From Clostridiales bacterium (GTDB lineage Bacteria; Bacillota; Clostridia; Lachnospirales; Lachnospiraceae), in assembly GCA_020859985.1 (NCBI GenBank), contig JAJBVD010000002.1, positions 1 to 64,000 of the forward strand: DNA of 64,000 nucleotides. Direction: 5' to 3'. Position numbers and translations under genes: made by a program. Shown here piece by piece: positions 1-7,887 of the stretch. How positions within the stretch are numbered: the stretch's first letter is position 1; every line of letters starts with the position of its first letter. Under the pieces are notes generated by a model. That model made no database searches. It was not told the DNA's origin and was given only the letters and a program-made list of their open reading frames with translations.

Positions 1-2
1 AG

Positions 3-191
3 CAGTACGAGGACATTATTCCTGGATACTACATGAATAAAACACATTGGAATTCCGTAAAACCGGACGGAAATGTTCCGGATGACCTGTTAAAGGATAT
101 GCTAAATAAGTCTTACTTTCTTGTATGGTCAGGATTCAGCAGGAAAAAACAAAAAGAAATTCTTAGGGAAATGTCTCAGGGTATTTTATAA
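3..191 (+). CDS. MmcQ/YjbR family protein, C-terminal part
   Basis: Only the last 62 codons lie in the window; the gene begins upstream. The translation contains PGYYMNKTHWNSV, then a DDLLKDML helix and SYFLVWSGFSRKKQKE, which is the C-terminal pattern of the MmcQ/YjbR family (a small CyaY-like fold, often annotated as DNA-binding, with no settled biochemical role). The stop TAA is at 189-191 and a terminator-like hairpin follows. The family call rests on this motif set; the function is not known. Confidence 0.8.
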   Translation, partial: QYEDIIPGYYMNKTHWNSVKPDGNVPDDLLKDMLNKSYFLVWSGFSRKKQKEILREMSQGIL

Positions 192-222
192 CAAGAAAGA
201 GTAAAGAAATACATTTGAGATT

Positions 223-258
223 GGCATTCGGCTCATCGGAATCGGGTGCCTTTTTCTG
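223..258 (+). terminator. Probable rho-independent terminator after the MmcQ/YjbR gene
   Basis: GGC-ATTC pairs with GAAT and GCC across an internal loop, followed directly by TTTTT. It lies about 30 bases after the stop at 191. The stem is imperfect, so strength is uncertain. Confidence 0.5.
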
Positions 259-307
259 ATTTTAGAGGTGGCAGAATACAGAATCATTTGGTATTATAAA
301 TCACACA

Positions 308-381
308 ATTTGGATGATTTTGCACCAGAAACGTATTACCGAATTTTGAGTAGTATTTACATATCAGAGTAACATGTGAGG
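308..381 (+). pseudogene. Remnant: 3' end of an AbiEii-type toxin gene (repeat copy 1)
   Basis: These 74 bases match 5471-5544, the last codons and stop of the intact AbiEii-type gene, with three differences that I can count. In frame it reads LDDFAPETYYRILSSIYISE and a stop (TAA instead of TAG). No upstream part of such a gene is present before it. It is therefore the scar of a second copy, or of a recombination between two copies, and it brackets the segment 382-5470 together with the intact copy. Confidence 0.85.
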
Positions 382-403
382 TAAGAGAACAGGAAGGAAT
401 ATC

Positions 404-1030
404 ATGAATCAGAAGGAAAGAATGCTTGCCGGTTTGCCTTACAAGGCATGGCTGGATGGTCTGAATGAAGAAAGAGCACTGTGTAAACAAAAAATATACG
501 ATTTCAATATGCTGCCGCCTGCAGAGCAGGAACGCGCGCCCCAGATGCTCAAAGAGCTGCTTGGAAAAACAGGCGAATACATCATGATAGAAGCGCCCTT
601 TCACTGCGACTATGGCTGGAACATAGAGGTTGGTGAGAATTTTTTTGCCAATTATAATTTTACGGTCTTAGATGTTGGAAAGGTTACGATTGGAAAAAAT
701 GCTCAAATTGCTCCGAATGTTTCTATTTATACCGCAGGACATCCCATTCATGCTGAAAGCCGCAATTCTGGATATGAGTATGGAACCCCTGTCACAATCG
801 GGGATAATGTATGGATTGGCGGAGGGGCAATTATACTTCCAGGTGTGACAATCGGTAATAATGTAGTGATTGGCGCGGGAAGCGTGGTTGGAAAAGATAT
901 TCCAGACAATATGATTGCTGCTGGAAATCCCTGCAGAGTTATCAGAGAAATTACGGAGGATGATCGAAAATATTATTTCAAGAAACGAATGTTTGACGAA
1001 GAATCCTGGAAGGACATCCTTTCCTGCTGA
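404..1030 (+). CDS. Maltose/galactoside O-acetyltransferase-like hexapeptide-repeat protein
   Basis: This 208-residue protein belongs to the LacA/Maa family of left-handed beta-helix acetyltransferases, which transfer acetyl from acetyl-CoA to sugars. The N-terminal cap begins MLAGLPYKAWLDGLNEER, the trimer contact region has FHCDYGWNIEVGENFFANYN, and the hexapeptide repeats run from about residue 85 to 185, including the catalytic-type His in YTAGHPIHAE and the loop VWIGGGAIILPGVTIG. The start ATG at 404 has AGGAAGG 6-9 bases upstream. Length is normal for the family. The true acceptor sugar cannot be told; many such genes are orphans. Confidence 0.93.
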   Translation: MNQKERMLAGLPYKAWLDGLNEERALCKQKIYDFNMLPPAEQERAPQMLKELLGKTGEYIMIEAPFHCDYGWNIEVGENFFANYNFTVLDVGKVTIGKNAQIAPNVSIYTAGHPIHAESRNSGYEYGTPVTIGDNVWIGGGAIILPGVTIGNNVVIGAGSVVGKDIPDNMIAAGNPCRVIREITEDDRKYYFKKRMFDEESWKDILSC

Positions 1031-1123
1031 CCGGTGCAAAAGATGCGGAAACTTTGATCTTTTACAGTTGAGTAATATTACTTCTGGTATGCAAGTACAA
1101 AATTGGAAGATGTGGAGGCAGTT

Positions 1124-1222
1124 ATGAATCATATTGGAACAATCAGATTGGAAACGGATCGGTTAATACTTAGACGGTTTACTATAGCTGATGCAGAAGG
1201 AATGTTCAATAATTGGGCATAA
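1124..1222 (+). pseudogene. GNAT acetyltransferase remnant (N-terminal 32 codons)
   Basis: The reading frame gives MNHIGTIRLETDRLILRRF and then TIADAEGMFNNWA before a TAA. This is the hallmark start of RimJ/RimL-type GNAT N-acetyltransferases, where NNWA is normally followed by a residue stretch such as SDPEV. Everything after that is lost, so the gene is a deletion remnant. The sequence up to the next gene at 1256 contains no recognisable continuation in any frame. Confidence 0.75.
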
Positions 1223-1255
1223 CTCTCAGTTTACAACGGAAGAGAGAAAGATTGT

Positions 1256-2092
1256 ATGAATCTGAAAATTGCATTGCTTCAGCTCCTTCCTGGGAAGAAC
1301 CTTACAGAGCAGACTATGATTGGAAAGAAAGCCTGCAAGCGGGCGAAGACTATGGGCGCAGACATTGCGCTGTTTCCGGAAATGTGGAGCAGCGGATATT
1401 ACATTCCACAGGATGAGAAGGCAATAAATGAGCTGTCTATTTCTGCAAAAGACGATTTTGTACAGGGCTTTCGCGCTTTGGCGGCTGACCTTGAGATGGC
1501 TATTGGAATCACCTTTCTTGAAAAACAAGAACCAAAACCACTGAATTCCATAATTCTTTTTGACAGAAGAGGTTATGAGGTACTTCATTATTCTAAAGTA
1601 CATACCTGCGCCTTTGCTGATGAGAAGATGCTGTCGGAAGGAGAAAACTTTTATGTGTCGGAGCTGGATGTTGGAGAAGACATAGTGAAAGTCGGCTCCA
1701 TGATTTGCTTTGACAGAGAATTTCCGGAGAGCGCGCGAATTCTGATGTTAAAGGGCGCGGAGGTAGTGTTAGCTCCCAATGCCTGCCCTATGGAAATCAA
1801 CCGGCTTTGTGCGTTGCGCACCAGAGCCTATGAAAATAAGATTGCTATTGCCACATGTAATTATCCCAGCGGCCAGCCGGACTGTAATGGGCATTCCACC
1901 GTTTTTGATGGCGTCGCGTGGCTTCGTGATGAGCCAGGAGTAAGGGATATGTGCATATTGGAAGCATCGGAAGAGGAAGGCATTTATATAGCTGAGATTG
2001 ACATGGATTTGCTGCGGGACTATCGTGAGCATGAGGTGATGGGAGAGCGGTATCGTCATCCGGAGAAATATGGGGCGATAACGGAAGGTTAG
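1256..2092 (+). CDS. Carbon-nitrogen hydrolase (nitrilase superfamily)
   Basis: This 278-residue protein is a nitrilase-superfamily amidase that would hydrolyse a small amide or nitrile through a Glu-Lys-Cys triad. The triad is visible as E42 in LFPEMW, K114 in LHYSKVH and C151 in MICFDREFPESAR. The full alpha-beta-beta-alpha domain is present up to the C-terminal EHEVMGERYRHPEKY. It follows an acetyltransferase remnant by 33 bases and precedes a kinase gene by 41 bases on the same strand. Substrate cannot be read from the sequence; omega-amidase or carbamoylputrescine-type activity are only possibilities. Confidence 0.9.
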   Translation: MNLKIALLQLLPGKNLTEQTMIGKKACKRAKTMGADIALFPEMWSSGYYIPQDEKAINELSISAKDDFVQGFRALAADLEMAIGITFLEKQEPKPLNSIILFDRRGYEVLHYSKVHTCAFADEKMLSEGENFYVSELDVGEDIVKVGSMICFDREFPESARILMLKGAEVVLAPNACPMEINRLCALRTRAYENKIAIATCNYPSGQPDCNGHSTVFDGVAWLRDEPGVRDMCILEASEEEGIYIAEIDMDLLRDYREHEVMGERYRHPEKYGAITEG

Positions 2093-2133
2093 AGTTTCTC
2101 AAACGAAAATATCATTTAACGAGGTACTTACAA

Positions 2134-2628
2134 ATGCTGATTATACTGAGAGGAAATTCCGGAAGCGGCAAGACGACAGTTGCAAAAGAACTGCAAAAAC
2201 GTTTTGGAAGAAATACGATGCTTATTTCCCAGGATAATATAAGAAGAGAGATGTTGAACGTTGAAGATGGAAAAGATACCAAAGCTATACCACTTATGAA
2301 ACAGCTGTTAGAATATGGAAGTGAGCATAGCGATGTTGTTATTTTAGAGGGTATTATGAATGCCGACTGGTATCATCCCTTATTTGAATTTGCTGCAGAG
2401 TTATTTGGAAAAGAAATTTATGCGTATTACTTTGATGTACCTTTTGAAGAAACGCTGAAAAGACATCAGACCAGAAGCAAGCGTCAGGAATTTGGGGAAA
2501 AAGAAATGCGCAGATGGTGGCGTGAAAAGGATTTCTCAGATGTGTTGAATGAAAAAAGAATAACAAGTGACATGAGCATGGAAAGCATTGTAACGGAAAT
2601 ATATAGAGATGGTTGCTCTGGAGAATAG
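2134..2628 (+). CDS. Small P-loop kinase (AAA_33/zeta-toxin-like fold)
   Basis: A 164-residue P-loop protein with Walker A GNSGSGKTT at residues 7-15, an ISQDNIRREML segment after it, a Walker B-like VVILEGIMN and a lid region with RHQTRSKRQEFGEKEMRRWW. This matches a widespread small-kinase family in Clostridia related to chloramphenicol phosphotransferase and zeta-toxin-type kinases. No antitoxin gene is adjacent, so a toxin role is not suggested. The phosphate acceptor is unknown. Confidence 0.8.
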   Translation: MLIILRGNSGSGKTTVAKELQKRFGRNTMLISQDNIRREMLNVEDGKDTKAIPLMKQLLEYGSEHSDVVILEGIMNADWYHPLFEFAAELFGKEIYAYYFDVPFEETLKRHQTRSKRQEFGEKEMRRWWREKDFSDVLNEKRITSDMSMESIVTEIYRDGCSGE

Positions 2629-2709
2629 AGACACAGACAGTTTATGTCAGAAGTGTTCCTGTTTTCATTTTTGCAATGGTAGTTGCCCAGCACTACAGAA
2701 GGATGCGAT

Positions 2710-3582
2710 ATGATTGGATTAGAACGAGGAATTATAAAGCTGTGCGATTATGAAAAAGAATGGGAAAAGGAAGCACAGGACACCATAATCCAGCTTAAAA
2801 ATGTGCTTGGTGATGTTGCGAAGGATATTCAGCATGTGGGAAGCACGTCTATCCCAATGATTAAGGCAAAACCGATTATTGATATCGCGGTAGCAGTGGA
2901 TGATTTTAAGGACATACTTGCATTGGAACAGGAATTAAAATCAGCAGGCTTTTATTACAGACCAAAGTATGACGAACTTGGAGAACAGCTATTGTTTGCA
3001 TCGGGCAGTTATTATCAGGGTACAGGAGATTTGCAGACGCACTTTATTCATGTCGTTCATGCAGGTGGTATGGACTGGATCAATTATATAAATTTCCGGG
3101 ATTATCTGAACCATGAGCCGTCTGTTGCGAAAGAGTATGAGCGCTTAAAGCTTACACTTGCATCACAGGCGCCTGTTGACAGCGGCCGGAAAAAATATAC
3201 CAGTGGGAAACATGATTTTATTGTCCGTACTTTAAGAAAAGCACTGGTTAAATCTTTTCTGGGTAAAACGGTAAATATTAAGATTGACCGCCCGATGGGG
3301 AGCAGACACCCACGCCATCCGGAGATGATATATCCGGTTAATTACGGATTTATTCCGAATGTATATAGCGGTGATGGTGCTGAACTCGATGTGTATTTGC
3401 TTGGGGTGAATGTTCCGGTTCTAGAATACACAGCATCAGTCATCGGCATCATCTATCGTGAAGATGATGTGGAGGATAAGCTTGTTGCAGCGCCGAATGG
3501 GATTCGATTCTCAAAGGAAGAAATTCAGACAGCGGTAAATTTTCAGGAGCAATTTTTTAAGAAAACAATTGAGTTACTTTAG
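2710..3582 (+). CDS. GrpB-like nucleotidyltransferase fused to a pyrophosphatase-like domain
   Basis: Residues about 1-175 are a GrpB/UPF0157 domain, with the hallmark HVGSTSIPMIKAKPIIDIAV and the HFIHVVHAGG and WINYINFRDYL blocks. This family has a nucleotidyltransferase fold and unknown substrate. From about residue 180 the protein changes to an inorganic-pyrophosphatase-like domain (DRPMGSRHPRHPEMIYPVNYG, then GDGAELDVYLLG and VEDKLVAAP). The DxDxxD-type metal signature is degenerate: GDGAELDV keeps the outer aspartates but has Ala in the middle position. I chose ATG 2710, which has AGAAGG upstream, over an in-frame ATG at 2683. No stop or frameshift separates the two parts. Confidence 0.85.
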   Translation: MIGLERGIIKLCDYEKEWEKEAQDTIIQLKNVLGDVAKDIQHVGSTSIPMIKAKPIIDIAVAVDDFKDILALEQELKSAGFYYRPKYDELGEQLLFASGSYYQGTGDLQTHFIHVVHAGGMDWINYINFRDYLNHEPSVAKEYERLKLTLASQAPVDSGRKKYTSGKHDFIVRTLRKALVKSFLGKTVNIKIDRPMGSRHPRHPEMIYPVNYGFIPNVYSGDGAELDVYLLGVNVPVLEYTASVIGIIYREDDVEDKLVAAPNGIRFSKEEIQTAVNFQEQFFKKTIELL

Positions 3583-3600
3583 TATAATCAAACCCCACAA

Positions 3601-3670
3601 CGATGAACATAGTGCATTATCGTTGAAAGGGTATGTGCGTTCATCTTTGAGTTAGTATGTGCGTTCATCG
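3601..3670 (+). repeat. Short direct and inverted repeats upstream of the AbiE pair
   Basis: GTATGTGCGTTCATC occurs twice, at 3631-3645 and 3655-3669, a 24-base period. The 8-mer CGATGAAC at 3601-3608 is the reverse complement of GTTCATCG at 3663-3670. The rest of 3583-3790 shows no gene. The repeats could be a protein-binding site or the footprint of a small duplication. Confidence 0.5.
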
Positions 3671-3736
3671 TTACATTGTATCAAAATTAGCAGGGCAATG
3701 GATGGTTAATGTGGCTGAGCGTGATTAGACAAAAAT

Positions 3737-3781
3737 AAATCTACCAAAAATATTGAAATCTACCATCCCATATGTTACAAT
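3737..3781 (+). promoter_or_regulatory. Promoter and candidate autoregulatory operator of the AbiEi/AbiEii pair
   Basis: TTGAAA at 3753-3758 and TACAAT at 3776-3781 are separated by 17 bases, a good sigma-A-type promoter about 50 bases before the ATG at 3833. The 10-mer AAATCTACCA occurs at 3737-3746 and again at 3756-3765, inside the -35/spacer region. A protein bound there would block the promoter, as expected for antitoxin autoregulation. The operator role is inferred. Confidence 0.6.
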
Positions 3782-3832
3782 ACATTTACAGTGATAAATG
3801 GTTATGTTATGTGTTGTAAGGAAGGTCAAGGT

Positions 3833-4786
3833 ATGATACAGTATTTGCAGGAGAATCTGGGAATATCGGTAAAAGAGAGCGCGTGGGATTTAGAAGACAG
3901 GATTCCCTTATATTTGAAGAGTGGGCGGAATTATTCTATTCTTCAAATTGAATCTCTTGATTGTCTCTGCATACGAATTACGTCTGATGATTTCAAGATT
4001 TCTTCTTATCTGAAACAGTTGGATAAGTTGTCTGGATATTGGAATGATAATATCATTCTGGTCTTTCAGGAGTTGTCTTCTTATCAGAGAAAGATGCTCA
4101 TTCAAAACAGAATTGCTTTTATTGTTCCGGAGTCACAAGTGTATATTCCTTTTCTTGGTATGGTATTCAAAGAAAGAAAGGCTAGCCGGCGGAGCATTGT
4201 AGATGATAAGCTTTCAGCTACTGCTCAGCTGCTATTGCTCTTTGTAATTAAGAATAAAATAAGAAAAATACGTCAGGCTGATATTACGCACTTCATTCCA
4301 GCCTCCCCAATGACCATTTCGAGAGCCGTAAATGAATTGATTCAGTTCAATCTGATGAATGAAAAAATAAATGGCCGAGAGCGCATTTTACTGGTTGATT
4401 CATCTATGTTGGATTTATATCAGAAGTGTAAAACGTATTTAAAAAGTCCTGTTAGCAGAATAGTTTATGTAAAGGAAGGCGATGTACCAGAAGAGCTTCC
4501 TTTAGCTGGAGAGTCTGCTCTTGCGGAATATAGCATGCTTAATCCGCCTAAAGTAAACTGCTACGCAATGTGGAAAAAGAATTTCAATAAATTGAAGCTG
4601 GATACTGTAGATCCCAATTGGACGAGAGAACTATACGCGGAAATTCAATTGTGGATTTACGACCCGCTGCTGTTGGCTAATGGAAGATATATTAGTGAAC
4701 TGCCGCTTGCTCTTTCCTTTGAGAATGAAACAGATGAAAGAGTAGAAGATGCAGTAGAAACTATGATGGAGAATTATAAATGGTAA
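3833..4786 (+). CDS. AbiEi-like antitoxin/transcriptional repressor
   Basis: A 317-residue protein with an N-terminal domain of unclear kind, a winged-helix segment at roughly residues 120-185 (DKLSATAQLLLLFVIKNK, then ADITHFIPASPMTISRAVNEL) and a C-terminal domain. Gene order and a 7-base overlap with the nucleotidyltransferase toxin gene downstream indicate the antitoxin of a type IV AbiE-like system, where the antitoxin acts as repressor and counters the toxin. I chose ATG 3833, which has AAGGAAGG-type sequence upstream, over a GTG at 3791. The sequence is far from the classical AbiEi, so the assignment rests mainly on context and the HTH. Confidence 0.7.
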   Translation: MIQYLQENLGISVKESAWDLEDRIPLYLKSGRNYSILQIESLDCLCIRITSDDFKISSYLKQLDKLSGYWNDNIILVFQELSSYQRKMLIQNRIAFIVPESQVYIPFLGMVFKERKASRRSIVDDKLSATAQLLLLFVIKNKIRKIRQADITHFIPASPMTISRAVNELIQFNLMNEKINGRERILLVDSSMLDLYQKCKTYLKSPVSRIVYVKEGDVPEELPLAGESALAEYSMLNPPKVNCYAMWKKNFNKLKLDTVDPNWTRELYAEIQLWIYDPLLLANGRYISELPLALSFENETDERVEDAVETMMENYKW

Positions 4787-5535
4787 ATGGATTTGAGAAA
4801 TTCAAGGAACATTTTGTTGGGTATGAAGATTGCTATACGATTATCGGTGGAACAGCCTGTGATATTCTGATGAATGACGCTTCGGTTGACTTTCGATTGA
4901 CTAAAGATATCGACATGATTCTTTTGATTGAGAACAGATTTGAAGAATTTGCGGAGGTATTTTGGGAATTCATCAAAGCCGGAAATTATAAGTGCGGTTG
5001 GCGCAATTCTGAAATACCACATTTTTATAGGTTCACAGAGCCAATGTCAGGATATCCTGTTATGATTGAGTTGTTTTCAAAACGGCCGGACTTTCAATTA
5101 AATCATACAGACATACATCTTACCCCTTTGCCGGTATCAGAAGAAATATCAAGTTTGTCCGCCATTATGTTGGATGACAATTATTACAATCTTATGTTGA
5201 AAGGGAAGAAAGTAATAGGCGGTATTTCTGTTTTGGATACAGAATATCTTATTGTGTTCAAGATTAAGGCTTATCTGGATTTAAGACAAAAGAAAGCGAA
5301 AGGAGAGCATGTTAATGATAGGGATCTGAAAAAACATAAGAATGATGTTTTCAGATTATTATCCATTGCAGATGGTACTTTTCGGATTACACTTCCTAGT
5401 ACGGTTTATAATGAAGTGAATGATTTTATAAGTATAGTGAAGGCGGAACCTGTAAATCTAAAAAATCTTCATTTGGATGATTTTGCACCAGAAACGTATT
5501 ATCGAATTTTGAGTAGTATTTACATATCAGAGTAG
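4780..5535 (+). CDS. AbiEii/AbiGii-type nucleotidyltransferase toxin
   Basis: A 251-residue protein with the DNA polymerase beta-like nucleotidyltransferase signature GGTACDIL followed by RLTKDIDMIL (the GG/GS...DxD pattern) near residues 23-49, and a LDTEYLIVFKIKAYLDLRQ block that AbiEii-type toxins carry in their helical domain. Toxins of this group nucleotidylate targets such as tRNA and arrest growth, giving phage abortive infection. The start ATG overlaps the end of the antitoxin gene (ATGGTAA), implying translational coupling. Its last 65 bases are part of the 74-bp sequence duplicated at 308-381. Confidence 0.85.
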   Translation: MVNGFEKFKEHFVGYEDCYTIIGGTACDILMNDASVDFRLTKDIDMILLIENRFEEFAEVFWEFIKAGNYKCGWRNSEIPHFYRFTEPMSGYPVMIELFSKRPDFQLNHTDIHLTPLPVSEEISSLSAIMLDDNYYNLMLKGKKVIGGISVLDTEYLIVFKIKAYLDLRQKKAKGEHVNDRDLKKHKNDVFRLLSIADGTFRITLPSTVYNEVNDFISIVKAEPVNLKNLHLDDFAPETYYRILSSIYISE

Positions 5536-5544
5536 CGTGTGAGG
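5471..5544 (+). repeat. Direct repeat copy 2 (3' end of the AbiEii-type gene)
   Basis: The partner of 308-381, about 96 percent identical by eye over 74 bases. It covers the last 21 codons, the stop and nine bases beyond. Sequence homology stops at both edges, so the pair could mediate deletion or duplication of the 5.1-kb segment between them. Confidence 0.85.
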
Positions 5545-5790
5545 GAATTGAAGCAAATTCAGGATGCGTATGATGAGGCTGGGTGCAAGGTTGAATACTA
5601 TGGAGATGAATATGGTTTCACCGTTCGCTTTTACCGTCATTGCGATGAAGGTTGGGGAACAGATATGGGTGCCAATGGTTCAGCTTCTAAAGGTCTAAAG
5701 GTTCAAAATGAACCTTTAGAAGAACCTTTGGAAATGAAAATCAAGAGAATTCGAGAAATCCGAACCACTGGTTCGGATTTTGGGAGATGA
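5539..5790 (+). pseudogene. Remnant of an AlbA_2/ATP-binding accessory protein (C-terminal part)
   Basis: The 83 codons read RELKQIQDAYDEAGCKVEYY, then GDEYGFTVRFYRHC, and a NEPLEEPLE segment. This matches the C-terminal end of AlbA_2-domain ATP-binding proteins, which end their ATPase part with GFTVRFYR and carry NEPLNEPL repeats before a winged helix. The N-terminal ATPase is gone, since the frame starts right behind the AbiEii stop. CTAAAGGTTC at 5695-5704 and its complement at 5710-5719 form a perfect 10-bp inverted repeat inside it. From about 5735 the frame is no longer recognisable and runs into the YhcG fragment. Confidence 0.65.
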
Positions 5791-6514
5791 GCTGCCATTT
5801 ACATTGCCGTGGACGCATTATCTGGTTTTAATGCGAATTCAAAATGAAAATGAACGACGTTTCTATGAGATTGAGGCAACGAATTGTGGCTGGAGCAGGC
5901 GCACACTGCAACGCCAGTACAATTCCAGTCTTTATGAACGGCTTGCTCTCAGCCGGGATAAAAATGAAGTTATGCGGCTGGCATCAGAAGGCAACGTGAT
6001 TGAGAAGCCGGAGGATATTGTGAAACAGCCTACGGTTCTGGAATTCCTTGGACTTGAGGAAAGAGAAAAATATGTAGAATCGGATTTGGAAACGGCGTTG
6101 ATAAACAAACTGCAGAAGTTTCTGTTGGAGCTTGGGAAAGGCTACCTGTTTGAAGCAAGACAGAAAAGATTTACATTTGACGAGGATTCTTATTACATCG
6201 ATTTGGTCTACTACAATCGTATCCTGCGATGCTACGTGCTGATTGATTTAAAAACAGATAAGCTAACGCATCAGGATTTGGGACAGATGCAGATGTACGT
6301 CAATTATTATGACCGCTATGTCAAGCTTGATAACGAAACACCAACAGTAGGGATCTTGCTTTGCAAGGAGAAAAATGATGCGTTAGTTGAAATTACATTG
6401 CCGGAAGACAGCAATGTATATGCTTCCGAATATAAACTTTATCTTCCAGATAAGAAAGAACTGCAACAGAAACTAAAAGAGTGGATTGCGGAGGAAGTTG
6501 GAAAGGAAGAATAA
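5780..6514 (+). pseudogene. 5'-truncated YhcG (DUF1016) nuclease copy
   Basis: From LPFTLPWTHYLVLMRI to the end this copy is nearly collinear with residues from about 125 onward of the full-length gene at 7888-9000. It has identical blocks such as RRTLQRQYNSSLYERLALSRD-type sequence, FEARQKRFTFDEDSYYIDLV and LIDLKTDKLTHQDLGQMQMY. It keeps the PDDEXK-like nuclease domain (the D-x-x...LIDLK core) but lacks the N-terminal DUF1016_N helix domain. The only start is a TTG at 5780 without a clear ribosome-binding site, and its frame overlaps the preceding remnant. It may still express a nuclease fragment, but I read it as decayed. Confidence 0.75.
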
Positions 6515-6542
6515 AACAGCTTGTAAAAGATAGCCAGAAACA

Positions 6543-6692
6543 GGAGATACACTTGAGTTGTTGGTAAAAGAAACGAAGAAACAAGGTGTGTCACAGATTT
6601 CATTAGAGGCGACGGACATGGGGCGCCCATTGTATGAGAAGTTTGGATTTGTGAAAATGGAAAATGAGATGAAGTATAATATTGGAATATAA
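6543..6692 (+). pseudogene. GNAT acetyltransferase remnant (C-terminal part)
   Basis: In the frame ending at TAA 6690-6692 the translation reads LELLVKETKKQGVSQISLEA, then TDMGRPLYEKFGFVKMENEM. This is the acetyl-CoA-binding C-terminal half of a GNAT acetyltransferase (the LYEKFGF motif). There is no start codon and no N-terminal half, so it is a fragment left by rearrangement. It fills the gap between the YhcG fragment and the RhuM gene. Confidence 0.75.
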
Positions 6693-6710
6693 TTTTAGGG
6701 GGAAATCTAA

Positions 6711-7748
6711 TTGAAAAAGAAAAAGAATGAAATAACTATCCGCTCAAGCGCGGCGGAATATTTGACCTATATTGCTTCTGTTGGTGATCAGCAGGACAGC
6801 ATTGAGTTGCGCTACGAGGATGAAAATATATGGCTGACGCAGAAAATGATGGCTATATTATATAATGTCGATGTGCGAACAATAAATTATCACATCAAAA
6901 AGATTTTTCACGATAGCGAATTACAACAGGACTCAGTTATCCGAAAATTTCGGATAACTGCCGAGGATGGTAAGACCTACAATACGAACCATTATTCGTT
7001 GGAAATGATTATTGCTGTTGGCTTTAAAGTGAATTCGGAGCGTGCGGTGCAGTTTCGCAAATGGGTGAATCAGATTGCCAAAGATTATACCATAAAGGGC
7101 TGGGTGCTGGATGATGAGCGGTTGAAAAACGGAGGTTCTGTGCTTACAACGGAATACTTTGACCGATTGCTTGAACAGATACGGGAAATCCGTTTGTCTG
7201 AACGTAGATTCTATCAGAAGATAACAGATATCTATGCCACAGCACTTGATTATGACCGCACAGCTAAAACAACGAGGCAGTTCTTTACAAAAGTACAGAA
7301 TAAAATGCACTATGCAGTGCATGGACACACAGCAGCTGAACTTACTTATGAGCGTGTTGACGCAGAAAAGGAGCATATGGGACTTACCACATGGGCGGCG
7401 GCACCTGAAGGCAAAATCGTTAAGAGTGATGTAAGCATAGCAAAGAATTATCTTACGGAGCAGGAGATGCGCTCACTGGAACGTATTGTGTCTGCGTATC
7501 TGGATCTGGCAGAGGACCGGGCGGAACGACATATACCAATGACGATGGAGGATTGGTCGAAACGTCTGGATTTATTCTTAATGGCAGACGATAGAGAACT
7601 TCTGCAGGATGCAGGGAAAATCACAGCAGAAATTGCAAAGGCTAAAGCAGAGACAGAATTTGAGAAGTACAGAATCGTTCAGGACAGATTATTTATGTCG
7701 GATTTTGATAAATATATTCTTGAATTAGAGGAAATTGCAAAGAAATAA
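6711..7748 (+). CDS. RhuM family protein
   Basis: A 345-residue RhuM-type protein. The N-terminal domain has the family pattern IELRYEDENIWLTQKMMAIL, then VDVRTINYHIKKIF and an NHYSLEMIIAVGFKVNSERAVQFRKW block. The C-terminal part is largely helical and includes an AEERAERH-like segment (YLDLAEDRAERHIPMTMEDW). RhuM proteins were named in Salmonella SPI-3 and often sit in restriction or BREX loci; their activity is unknown. The start is a TTG at 6711 with GGGGGA nine bases upstream. Confidence 0.85.
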   Translation: MKKKKNEITIRSSAAEYLTYIASVGDQQDSIELRYEDENIWLTQKMMAILYNVDVRTINYHIKKIFHDSELQQDSVIRKFRITAEDGKTYNTNHYSLEMIIAVGFKVNSERAVQFRKWVNQIAKDYTIKGWVLDDERLKNGGSVLTTEYFDRLLEQIREIRLSERRFYQKITDIYATALDYDRTAKTTRQFFTKVQNKMHYAVHGHTAAELTYERVDAEKEHMGLTTWAAAPEGKIVKSDVSIAKNYLTEQEMRSLERIVSAYLDLAEDRAERHIPMTMEDWSKRLDLFLMADDRELLQDAGKITAEIAKAKAETEFEKYRIVQDRLFMSDFDKYILELEEIAKK

Positions 7749-7766
7749 GACTTTGGGAGAAATGGA

Positions 7767-7868
7767 ATGAAAATAAGACTTATGACAATGAAGGATTATA
7801 GTGTGGTCTATCGCTTATGGATGTCATGCAAGGGTAAGTTTCAGGATGTTTTGGCAAAAATCAAGTAA
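7767..7868 (+). pseudogene. GNAT acetyltransferase remnant (N-terminal part)
   Basis: The 33 codons begin MKIRLMTMKDYSVVYRLWMS, the start of a common clostridial GNAT family (which goes on after CKG with a GLND/DDS-type stretch). Here the sequence switches to GKFQDVLAKIK and stops. A GGGAGAAATGG ribosome-binding region precedes it. The short frame could be translated, but an acetyltransferase cannot be formed. It is the third acetyltransferase fragment in the first 8 kb. Confidence 0.65.
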
Positions 7869-7887
7869 GGCAGGAGGTGGATAGAAT

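Noticed and set aside
2134-2628. Zeta-toxin of a toxin-antitoxin pair
   Set aside because: The P-loop kinase has no adjacent epsilon-like antitoxin and matches a general small-kinase family.
3601-3670. CRISPR-like repeats
   Set aside because: There are only two copies of a 15-mer with a 9-base gap. That is far from repeat-spacer structure, and there are no cas genes.
6543-7868. One acetyltransferase gene interrupted by rhuM
   Set aside because: The C-terminal piece lies before and the N-terminal piece after rhuM on the same strand, and they look like different GNAT subfamilies, so a simple insertion cannot explain them.
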